A DNA stretch of 64,000 nt from Hirudinaria manillensis (lineage: Eukaryota > Annelida > Clitellata > Hirudinida > Hirudinidae): NCBI GenBank assembly GCA_034509925.1, contig CM067537.1:2598001-2662000 (forward strand), given 5' to 3'. Positions 50,919-62,900 of this stretch are shown here, one piece after another (position 1 is the stretch's first letter; each line of letters opens with the position of its first letter). Under the pieces are notes generated by a model. That model did not search any database, was not told where the DNA came from, and saw nothing but the letters and a program-made list of their open reading frames with translations. The translations under genes were made by a program, and so were the position numbers.

Positions 50919-53900
50919 ATGCCATCTGAAAAACAACTGTCTGGAGCAGGTTTGAGTAATTATTCATTTTAAAAGATTAAATAAAAATGTGTTTTTTTTT
51001 CTTTACGATGAGTTGAGTTCCGTCATTGAAATGTTATTACATCGTGAACAATTTCGATCGATTTTGTCATTAAAATTCAAAAGTTTAGTTCTTTTGACAC
51101 AAAAAATACACATATATACATTGTATCTTACATTGTATCATTGTATGTATTTAAATACATAAATACATTGTATCTTACATTGATCCTTACTAAGCATTAT
51201 GTTGAAATAATGATCATCAATTCTATTCACTAATTTTAAGAGGCATTTTAAGTTTTAAGTGCTAAATAAACTGAAAATGGCTTCCAGAAGATACAATCCA
51301 CTAGAAACATAAAGTTTTCTTCTTTTTTTTTTTTACAAATAACAATTTGTATCCAGACGCCTTTGAAATCATTTGCGACAATTTGAACTCGCCAAAGTTT
51401 GAATCGTCGGTCGGTGCCAGCGAAGATGATTTGGCATTTCTGTCGGAACTTCTCAACAGTTCGGTGATCTACGGACTCGTTCAGGTTTTAAATTAAATTT
51501 AAAAATGTTGGATTTAAAAAAAAATTAACGTTAATAAATCTTTTTTAAACTCGTCGTTATATGAACCTCGTTGACATTTTGTTGAAGCTGTATGTTAATC
51601 TTACACAATCTTACTCTTAATACTACATAAGGCAACAGTTCTTTATTATCAACTATATGTTGATGACCTCCTTAGTTAATTCATTGGTTAGTAAGAGCAA
51701 GCATAGAGTCGACTAATTAGTTAACTGGTTTAATTAAGTTAACACTTGACGATGACCCGTTTCCTCTCAAGGCTCACGAAGTACTGGAAGAGGATCAAGA
51801 GCAGCCGACGAGCTGCGACAACATCGACTTGTTGAGGACCCTGACGGAGGATTTGTCCGTCCTGGCGGTGAAGAACCAACACGCCAAAGAACTTTACAAC
51901 ATTCTCAGGGACCGTCACTTCAAGGTTCTCTTGTTTAGAATAGCATTCACTATTATTGTTAACTATAGTACTTATATTAAGGTACTTATAGTTATGTACT
52001 ATTATTATTATTATTAACTTTATTATTAGTTAATATTATTATTAACTAAAATTCAAAGTCATCCATTCTAATATGGTAAAGTAAAGTGGACTTAAATAAA
52101 CATGGCTACCAGGAAGTAACAGCAAAGAGTGGTTGTGTTGATACGTGTCTTGACCTTCTTAATCATTACAAACAATCATCATGTTATATTATCATCATCA
52201 TAGTGCGTTTTTGTTATGTTATGTTACATTATGTTATGTCATTGCAATATATTAATATATATAATATATATTAACATAACATAACATAACATAACATAAC
52301 TACATATACGTTATATATTAATATATTGTTGTAACCTAGGGGTCTGATGAATTATTTAACGTAAGTATATCTTTATTGGAATAAACTAGTGGCAAAGATG
52401 TTTAGGAGATCTGGTCGATTGCTTGTCTTGATCGGAACTGCCTAATGACTCGAATCGCTAGATTCGACTTCGAAATAAAAGATTCTGAATATTAACTAAA
52501 CTTAATCAATTAATTATTTAATTAATTAATTAATTAATTTAATTAATTAATTAATGTCAGGGATCCAACATTGCCCTCCCCTTAAATCTGTTCGTCCCGA
52601 ACAGGCTGTTCTGTCTCGCCGTGATATTTTGCTAATCGATTGCTGTGGACCACTTTCATTCTAGTCCTTGCTGATTTCTGTATGCGGTATACCACGTCGT
52701 TTATTTTCTTTATGATTCGGTATGGTCCTTCCCAATCTTTTTGTAACTTTGGCGACTTCCCCTTTTTTCGTTGGGGGTTGTATAGCCAGACTAGTTCATT
52801 TTCTTTAAAGCTTATATCATTGGCTTGCCTATCGTATCTCGCTTTGGCTTGATCGCTATTAACACTAATATTTTTCCGGGCAACCTGGTGTGTATCGGCC
52901 AATGTATTTCTTAGGCTTGAAACGTAGTCACATGCCGACTTAGGTTCCTCTGCTCTTCCGAACATCATATCGGCAGGAAGACGAATCTCCCTCCCGAATG
53001 TCATTTTCGATGGACTGATTCCTGTCGTTTTATGCACGGCTGTCCGGTAGGCCATAAGGAAAAGTGGTAGGTATCTGTCCCAGTCATCTTGCTGTTCACT
53101 TACCATTTTTGACAAATACTGTTCCATGGTCCTGTTAAATCTCTCGACCATACCGTCCGATTGCGGATGCAATGCAGTGGTTCTTGTCTTATGGATTCCA
53201 AGGTTTTCGCATAGTTCTTGAAATATTTTCGACTCGAAATTCCTTCCTTGGTCCGAATGTAACTCTAATGGCACCCCGAATCGACTAATCCAATTATTTA
53301 CGAGAGCATCAGCTACATTTTCCGCCTCCTGATTTGGCAGTGCAAACGCTTCGGTCCATTTGGTGAAGTAATCGCTGATCACTAATATGTACCGATTTCC
53401 TTTCTTTGATGCAGGGAATGGTCCTGCAACATCCAAAGCTATTCTTTCAAAAGGTACTCCCACATTATAGGGTTGCATTAGACCTTTAGTCTTCTTTTGA
53501 GGACCTTTACTGGTTGCGCAATTCTTGCAATTTCTACACCACTCCTCAACGTCTTGTTTGTAGTGCAACCAGTAAAACCTCTCCCTCACCTTCCTGATGG
53601 TTTTATTCACTCCTAAGTGTCCACCTGAGGTTCCGTTATGGAATTCTTGTAACACCTCAGAGACGCAAGATCTCGGAAGTACTATTTGAAGGTGATAGTC
53701 GGTGCCATCCTCTGTTTCCCACTTCCTATGTAGGAGTCCATTACTAATTCTCAAGGAATCCCACTGTGCCCAATAGGACTTAGTAACTTCTCCGTGCTCC
53801 GCTATCTGTTGCCAACCTGGTTTCACCCCGGCCTCCATCCACTGTAGTATGGGTGCAAGTGCTTCGTCTCTTAATTGTAGATCTCGTAACCCGCTTTCTG

Positions 53901-56900
53901 TCCAGGGTTCGGGAGCCGTGATACGAATTTGTCGACATTCTTCGGTCTCCTGTTTTTTCTCTGCGTTGTTGCAGTGTCTGCAGTTAAGTTGACAAGGACG
54001 TCGTGATAGCGCATCAGCGTTGTTGTGTATTTGACCTCTTCTGTGTTCAATATTGAACTGAAAACCCTGTAGTTTTTCAATCCACCTCGCCATCTGACCT
54101 TCTGGGTTTTTAAAGTTTAACAGCCACCTCAGAGAGGCGTGATCCGTTCTTAGCAAAAACGGCTGGCCCAAAAGATATTTCTGGAAATGTTTCATGGATT
54201 CTACTGCTGCTAATAATTCTCTCCTGGTTACGCAATAGTTTCTTTCCGCTTTGGACAGTGAACGGCTATAAAATGCTAGAACTTTTTCTTCGTTTCCAAC
54301 CTGCTGGGAAAGAACTGACCCGATTCCACAGTTACTGGCATCTGTATCGAGGATAAAAGGTAATCCGGGAATAGGATATGCCAGGATCGGTGCCGTTATC
54401 ATAGCTGCTTTCAGATTATCAAATGCTTTCTCACAGCTGTCGTTCCAGATAAATGGCTTGCCTTTTACAGTAAGCTCATGAAGGCTTTTTGCGATGTTTG
54501 AAAAGTTGGCAATAAATCGTCTGTAATAGGTACAAAGTCCTAAGAAGCTTTGAAGTTCTTGGATATTTTTGGGTACAGGCCAATTTTTTACTACCTCGAC
54601 TTTATCTGGATCTGTACTAACACCTTCAGAAGACACGATATGGCCAAGGTATTTGACTTCTTTTTTAAAGAGTGAGCATTTCTTTGGACTCAGTTTCATG
54701 CCTGCCTCTCTAATCCTACTAAATACTTCTCGGAGGTTGTCTAAATGTTCTCCAAATGTTTTTCCGACAACAATTATGTCATCCAAATATACTAGGCATA
54801 CTTTCCAATTGAGTCCCCTTAGTATGTGTTCCATTAATCTTTCAAACGTCGCGGGGGCATTGCATAGCCCGAACGGCATGACAGTGAATTGCCATAATCC
54901 TTCACCTGTCGAGAAGGCCGTTTTTTCTCTATCGTCAGGATGTAACTCCACTTGCCAGTAACCACTTTTGAGATCTAACGTGGAAAAAATTTTTGATCCC
55001 GAGAGAGTGTCTAAAGTATCATCGATTCTAGGTAAGGGGTAGCTGTCCTTAAGTGTCATTTCGTTCAGCTTTCTATAGTCGACACAAAAACGAAGTGATC
55101 CATCTTTCTTCTTAACGAGTACCACTGGTGAGCTCCAGGGGCTATTTGACGGTTCAATAACCCCTTGGTCTTGCATTTCTTTTATCATTTCCTTGGCGTT
55201 TGCTCTTGTAGCTAAAGGAAGTGGACGGGGGTTTTGTCGAATGGGTTTAGCACCGGCCGTATTTATTTGATGTTGCACGAGGTTAGTTCTACCCAAAGGG
55301 CTGTCTTGTTCAGCCATTATATCCTGAAATTCGCTAAGCAGTTTTTCCGCTTGTTGGTAATCTTCTTTTTGTAGGGTTTTGTTTAAATCTTTCAGGAGAT
55401 TGTCCATCAATGGTTTAGATATGGTATCCCTTTTGATATGCTTATTTCCACTTCCATCTAATGTTAATATGCGTTCTAGGTTCCTGCAAAGTGCGATAGG
55501 TGTTCCTGCTTTGATCTGTTGTTTCTGGTCAGATAGATTCATTACCCTCAGTGGGACTCTGCCGGTGTTTAGCCTGACTAGTGCTCGTCCTATTAGTAGT
55601 CCTTGGCCAATGCCTGATTGATCTTCGACTGCTCCTATACCAAATTTTGTATAGTCGCCTTCAAGCCCGCCCCAAATTAAGCTTTCCGACTGTGCCGGGA
55701 TGGTCTCGTTTTGTAATACTTTTACAAACGTGTCTTTGACTTCTGTACCTCCGTAGTGTAGAGGAATCTCCATCGTTCCTTGTTGAAGGATGCCGCCTTT
55801 CATGTCAATGGAAATTCCGTAACGTCGCATGAAATCCAATCCCAGTATACATTCATCTGTGATATTGGCTATCATGAATTCTTGTTTGAATGACCTGCCT
55901 CCTAAATCTACTGTAATAGCTGTGGTTCCCTGGACTGGCACTAATTCCCCTGTGGCTGTTTTTAGCTTGTAATTTTCGGCTATGGTTATTTTACTGCTTT
56001 CTGCTAACTTTGGTTGGATAATGGATGCAGATGCCCCTGTGTCTATCACCATATTGTATTCATTCCCTCCTATTTTCCCTTTAACTCCCAGCGATGATTC
56101 TTTCCCTAGTGCTGTAACGTGAAAGATGAGTGGGGCATTTCGAGTTTGCTGAACCGATCTTCGCCCCTCAAAACCGGTAGCTTCTAGTTTTCCTGATTGT
56201 ACGATCTTCCCCAGTACTGTTGTTTTGGGGGGAATGTCGTTCTGCAATCTCGGGCTAAATGGCCAGGCTTGTTACATCTGAAGCACCTTGGTCTTCTATC
56301 TACTTCTTGGAACCTTGGTTTTCCTTGAGGTTTGCTGAGGTTGTTGATTTGTTCGGCCATTCTTCTAATTATCTCACTGTTTTTATCATTGTCTTTCTCC
56401 TTGTCTTTGTCTTCCTGTGCTTCAATTTTCCTTACATTCAAGCTGTTTTGGATTGAAGCTCTTGCCGCCTCCATTGAGATTGCAAACGCCAATGCTTCGT
56501 GGCTGGCCTTCTTTCCATGTATTTTTAATGCCATTTTTGTTTCCACATCCCTTATCCCATCAATGAAGGCGTCAGTTACAATGTTTTCGATGAAATCTGT
56601 TGACTGTCCTGGATGGGCTAGGTATGCGAGCCTTCTGACATCAGCCTCTAATTCTTGGAGTGTTTCGCCCTGTTTTTGCGTACGATTTTTCAATTCGTTT
56701 TTATGTACTTCAAGCATGTGGCCATTCCCAAATCTTCTTTCCATTGCTTCTGCTATTTCTGAATAGGCTTTACAGTGGAGCATTGTTTGCAAAAGCTCGG
56801 CTGCCCTTCCTCGCAGTACCATTATCAGCTCTGTTGCTTTTTCCTCTTCGGTCCACTTGTTGCGTTCAGCGGCAGTTTCAAACTGATGTCTGAACACTGC

Positions 56901-59900
56901 CCATGGCCCTTGTCCGTCGAATAATGGTGGTCTTGTCGTTTTCTCTCTTCCATATGTCTCTGTTTTCGATTCATTGTATTTTTTAAACTTCTCTATTTCC
57001 ATCCTCTGCTCTTCTTTTAGTGCATCTAATTCTGCTTTAACCTTTCTCAGGTCGGCCATCTCCTTGGATGATCTGAGGTTGGCTACGTCCGTTTTTACCT
57101 CTTCCCGCAGAGCATCCATGGATGTCTGGAATTTGGCTGCATCAGTTTTTACCTCTTCCCGCAGAACATCCATGGATGTCTGGAATTTGGCTACGTCTGT
57201 TTTTACCTGCTCCTGTAAAACATCCATGGCTACCTGGAAGTTGGCTATATCGGATTTCACATCTGACCGCAAAGTATCCATGCCGCAAATCAATTCTGAC
57301 CGCAAAACATTATTGTCTGACCGCAAAGCATCCAGGGCCTTATTGTTGGCTTCTATAGCAGTCTGAAGGGCTTCCCATTGTTTTTCTTTTTGAGCCCCAA
57401 ATTCATACTCCGACGGATCGTGATTATTTTCCAAAAGCCATTCCTCGAGCCGTCCTTGTAGTTCGGCTTTTAGGCCAGTTGCATCCAGGCCTCGATTCCT
57501 TAGTTCTCGTCTCAAATCGGGAACGCGCAAATCTTCCAGTATCTTAGGTCCCATTTCTGTCGTTAAAACTCGCTGTTTTACCTCTAGTGAATCGATATCC
57601 CTTTACGACGTTAAATCCCACTCCTGACACCAATGTTGTAACCTAGGGGTCTGATGAATTATTTAACGTAAGTATATCTTTATTGGAATAAACTAGTGGC
57701 AAAGATGTTTAGGAGATCTGGTCGATTGCTTGTCTTGATCGGAACTGCCTAATGACTCGAATCGCTAGATTCGACTTCGAAATAAAAGATTCTGAATATT
57801 AACTAAACTTAATCAATTAATTATTTAATTAATTAATTAATTAATTTAATTAATTAATTAATGTCAGGGATCCAACAATATGTTATGTTATGCTAAATTA
57901 ATATAAATTATTATTATTAATAATATATTAATTATTAATATTATATTAATATATGTTATGTTATGCTACATTAATATTAATGTGATGTTTGGCAACATCA
58001 AAACACTACAATGGAAGCAAATAACCACACAAACTGGTTACACAATACCAAATTTTTACAATTTGCATTTTTAATGAATTAAACAAAAGTAAACATTGAA
58101 AAGTTCAAAGTTCATTCAGCACTTCCTCCTTTTGATGTGTTCAATTCTTTGTAGTAGAATTAGATAAACTTTAGTGATACCATAGATACTATATTCTTTA
58201 AAGGAATCTAATAATAATTATAATAATAATAATAATGATGATGATGATGATAATAATAATAATAAAACCAATAATAATATTAATAATAATAATACTAATA
58301 GCAACATTAATAACTTTTAGCAAAAATGTTTTATATTGATGTTGGTTCATTAATATTTGTGACATAATTGTTAATGTTACTTATTTCACTTATTAATTTA
58401 CATAAATACTTCAATTTATGCTGATATTATCAATCCATTCATAAATAATATTCCGCTCATTCAAAACCATGACGATGATGATGACAATGACGATGATGAT
58501 TATATTACTAAAGTTTATTTATGGCTATGTGTCAAAAGCTAAATTCTGCATCAATTCAATTCATGGTGTAACACAAAGAAAGTGAAATGCTTTCAATGAA
58601 ATCACAAATAAAGAAATTCTTTTGATAGAAACTCATACAACAACAACGTCATCGACTCCAATGTTGTTGTATTGCAAAAACACGCAAAACTATTTAAAGA
58701 CTATCAGAGCTTTGATTGAAAACATTCCGCAACGCAAACATTATTTAATTTGTTTATTTTTTTGTTTGTTTGTTTACATTTTAATTTACATCTTGCTTAT
58801 TAATTTTTTAAAGATAATTTCTTAACTGAACTTCAACAAATTGATTTTAAAAATTAATTAATTAATTATGTTTGACTAAAAGGATATTTTTGTTATCATT
58901 CCAAAGTGATAATCTTTGAAGCAATCTGGCCAGTTATCAGAAGTTAAAACTGATTAATGCTCAGTAGATTAATAGCAACATTATTATTATTGTTATTATT
59001 ATTATTTATTTTATAACAGCAGTACTAAATATTTTATGTTATAATAAGAATTATTATTATAAATCAGGCAGTCGTAGAAGTCCATGATGACGTTGCCTCA
59101 AAGAACTTCGAAGCCCTGCCCGACATATTCCCCGTGGCGACGGTTCAACCTCAAATCTTTCCAATTCAAACGACAGACGCCATCAGGATGGTTGGAATCA
59201 GGAAGAGTCCCGACGAATCATTGGTTAGGACGTGTCTTATGAGGCTCATGAGGGAATAGATAGAATGAGATTGGATAAGTATAATTTTAATAAATCATTA
59301 TAATGCATTATATGAATAAACTAATAAATAATTACAACCAGCTATAAAATGATTGTAATAAATTATTACAATGCATTGTATTAATAAATAATGACAAATA
59401 TTTATAATTGGTCAAGAAGACCCTCTGAATGTATACTTTGTTTTCCATCCCACACATTCACATTCCACATTTTTATAATAATATTATAATTTTTATAATT
59501 ATATTTTACAATAATTATCACTTATTATTATCATTATCATTATTATTACTATGAAGGCTGAAATAATTCTTGTTAATGTTATTGTCAAACAGCTTCGAAT
59601 ATTTTAATTATAACACTTAGCAGTTTGTAATATTTTAAAAAATATTTAATAATAATAATAACAATATTTACAACATTCATTAAGTTCTTGAACTGACATC
59701 ACAGGGCATCACAGTGAGAAGTGAAGAGAATGGTCTCGTTGTTGCAAGGATTCTGGCAGGAAACATGATTGATAAGCAAGGTTCATTGATTGAATGATTG
59801 GGATTGAAACGTATGATTGATATTTTGTTGATTAATTATTCATTAACTTTTGTCAACAGATGAATATCTAATTGTAATTAACTACATCCCAACCATTTTG

Positions 59901-62900
59901 CTAATCATTCTTGACTCTGCAATGGCTTTGCTTCTTAACAGCCTTCTTTTAAACTTACAGTCACTGCAGTCAAAGGCAATCATTGCCATCATAGTTATCA
60001 CCAGCATCAACTGCCATCATAATCATTATCATTATTGTCATTATCATCGTCATCATCATCATCCCCATCCCCAATCCATTCCAGGTCTTCTCCACGTGGG
60101 TGACATCATCAAAGAGATCAACGGACAGGAAGTGATGTCGGCTGAGCACATGAACGAACTCCTGAGAAAGTCCAACGGCAACATCACCATGAAGATTCTT
60201 CCGACCAACGAGGATTACACTTCCTCCTCGCAGGTGGGTGGTATCCACAATCGGATGGACAGATGCACCGTCACGAGATTGTATCATGATTTAACTTTGA
60301 TGTAGTAATAATAAGGAAACTGCGTAGTATTGGAAACTGTGTAGTATTGCTAGTATTGTTTCGTAGGTATACGAGTAACATACATAGAAGATAGTAATAA
60401 TACCAGCGTGTAATAACACTTTTAAATCTTTTTAAATCACATCTTTTTGTTAAGTGGTTTCGTGGTTGTAATATTACTAACAGTTCATTACATATAGCTA
60501 CAAATTAGATACAAATTTTTTAATATTATTAACAAATTAACATACTAATCAGTCAAATAATCAATCATTGCAAGTCCCCTAAAAGACAAGCATCACAAGC
60601 ATGGTTAATTGATATCAGTTAAGAATTGTTTTCACGACCTTCACCCATTTAATAATATCCATTTTCCCAGGTATTCCTGAAGGCCCATTTTGATTATGAG
60701 CCAAAGAGAGACAACCTCATTCCTTGCAGGGATGCTGGACTGCCTTTTAAAGCTGGAGACATACTCAGGGTTGTCAACAAGGATGATAACAGCTGGTGGC
60801 AGGTCAGTGGTGGGGCAGTAATAAGTAAATAATTAAAGTTAATAATCATAATTTCGTCATTTCCAAGTTAAAAATTAGTAATAATAATAATAATAACATT
60901 AATAATAATAAAATAATAATAATAGTAATAGTAATAATAAATTGAAATAAATTAATCACTACTTAAACAAGAAGCAATTATTAGATAATAGATTCAAATG
61001 TGATTACAATTCCTAAGCAAAGCCACATAAAATAAAGAAATTCAAACATAGAAACTTATCCTTTACCATATCTTTGTCTCTGAGCATTTGGATTCCTGAT
61101 TGAAAACTTTCAATCGATTGCAGGCCACCAAAGTTGGTGACGAGTCAGCTTCTGGGTTGATTCCATCCTTCCAGTTGGAGGAAAAGAGAAAGGCATTCGT
61201 GAGGCCGGAATATGATTACACTCATAACTCATGTTAGGATCATTACCAAACCTATGGCCTTATAACTGTTGTCGTTATTTATATCTATGGCAGTAGCTAT
61301 TAGTTCCATTAGAATAAGAATACCACTAATTATAAATATTATGTAATTGAATAATATATTATTGTAATTTTATGCTCACTCTGTAACCATTTGCCAGTAC
61401 TTTGTGGAATAATTACTAAAAAGAAGAAAAAGACGATGTACCAATCCAAGCAAAGCACAGGTTTCATCTGATACATTTCCACAATTATAAAATACAATTG
61501 TACATAAAACCATAAAATGCCTATAATAACATAAATACTAGTCTTGATGAATTTTTATATACAGGATAATTCTTAAATGAATTAACCTTAGAGTTTTGAT
61601 TCCAATAATTTGGAAAAAAAAGCAAGCAAACAGTTATTATAATAGAGTCTTAACTTGCAATACCAAACTAAATCTAACTAAAGACTATCTAGTTTTGTGA
61701 TTGAACAACTATTACACAGAATTCGACAGAAGGGAATTGGCCATTTATGAAGAGGTGGCCAGAATGCCTCCATTCCAGAGAAAGACTTTGGTTCTCATCG
61801 GAGCTCAGGGAGTCGGTCGGAGAACCTTCAAGCAGAGGCTGATCAAGGCCGATCCTGAGAGGTTCGCAACGGTCCTCCCACGTGAGTTTTCCACTTTTAC
61901 AAATTTACATCTGGGTTTTGTTAACTTTAACATATTCAATCATCCCACTGATAGAAAGAATGCATTATTGCCTCTTTGCAAACAAATAAATAAATAAATT
62001 TTGCTTTATTAAGCAAATAATGTGGTAGTTTGAAGAAAAAATGCAATTTAGAAGAATTTAAATAAAATTATCCTCATTCCTAATTTGTTCCTCATCCATA
62101 CCATCAATTTTCATCAGAGATTTCCTATTTTCCTCCATGCACTTTAAAACGTTCAATAAAACCATCCATCGTTAAAAAGATACCAACAGCCCTCTGCAGC
62201 CTGGAGAAGACAACGGAGAGATCTACTGGCACGTCACAACGGAGGAGATGATACAAGACATAACGAGCAACAAATTCCTAGAATACGGAGAGTTTGACGG
62301 TTATTATTACGGCATCAAATTGGAAACAGTCAGGCAGTGCATGCGAGCCGGGACGATGTGCATACTCGACGTTAGCCCTCAAGTGAGAAGCTGTTTTCAA
62401 TTTTTAAATGACTAAGAAGCATTAACTGGCTGAGATTTTATGAATTTCATTAAGCCAACAAATTTTAGTAGTGATGTCGTGATATCCATCATGAATTATT
62501 GTCTTGGCAAAGAAAACAGCATTTTTGGAATTACTGAACAGTTAATTTCTTTTCAATTCAAAGATAAGAAAACTTGATTATAAACACATACTTTTCGAAG
62601 CATGGTTTGCTCAGATTCGATTATCATTGTTCAATGTAGCTTAACAAGCCAATTATATTAATTTGTTTTTGCAATTAACTATATTAATTTGTTTTTGCAA
62701 TTAATTACATTAATTTGTTTTCACCTGCAGGCAATTAAAACAATAAAAACTGCAGAATTCATGCCTTACGTGGTCTTCATCTCCTCACCCGAAGTGGAAA
62801 TACAACGCAACATGTACGAATGGGCGAGGATGCAGAGGAAGATTGAGAAATACAAATCAGTGAGTCACCACTCGATTGCATCATCAAACCACGAGCACTC

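Larger units (their letters stand above)
52327..57877 (-). mobile_element. Ty3/gypsy LTR retrotransposon, apparently full length
   Basis: It is 5551 bp, inserted in antisense in PALS2 intron 3. Two 244 bp LTRs (52327-52570 and 57634-57877) look identical base for base, begin TG and end CA. ATAT lies on both sides (52323-52326 and 57878-57881), a likely 4-bp target duplication, though the site is AT-rich. Order in element orientation: LTR, primer site, gag, pol (protease, RT, RNase H, integrase), polypurine tract, LTR. Integrase after RT/RNase H places it in Ty3/gypsy. There is no env frame and no chromodomain. Identical LTRs and open frames suggest recent insertion. Confidence 0.96.

Noticed and set aside
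54569..57366. Plus-strand frames of 60-144 codons
   Set aside because: Shadows of gag and pol, which carry all recognisable domains on the minus strand.
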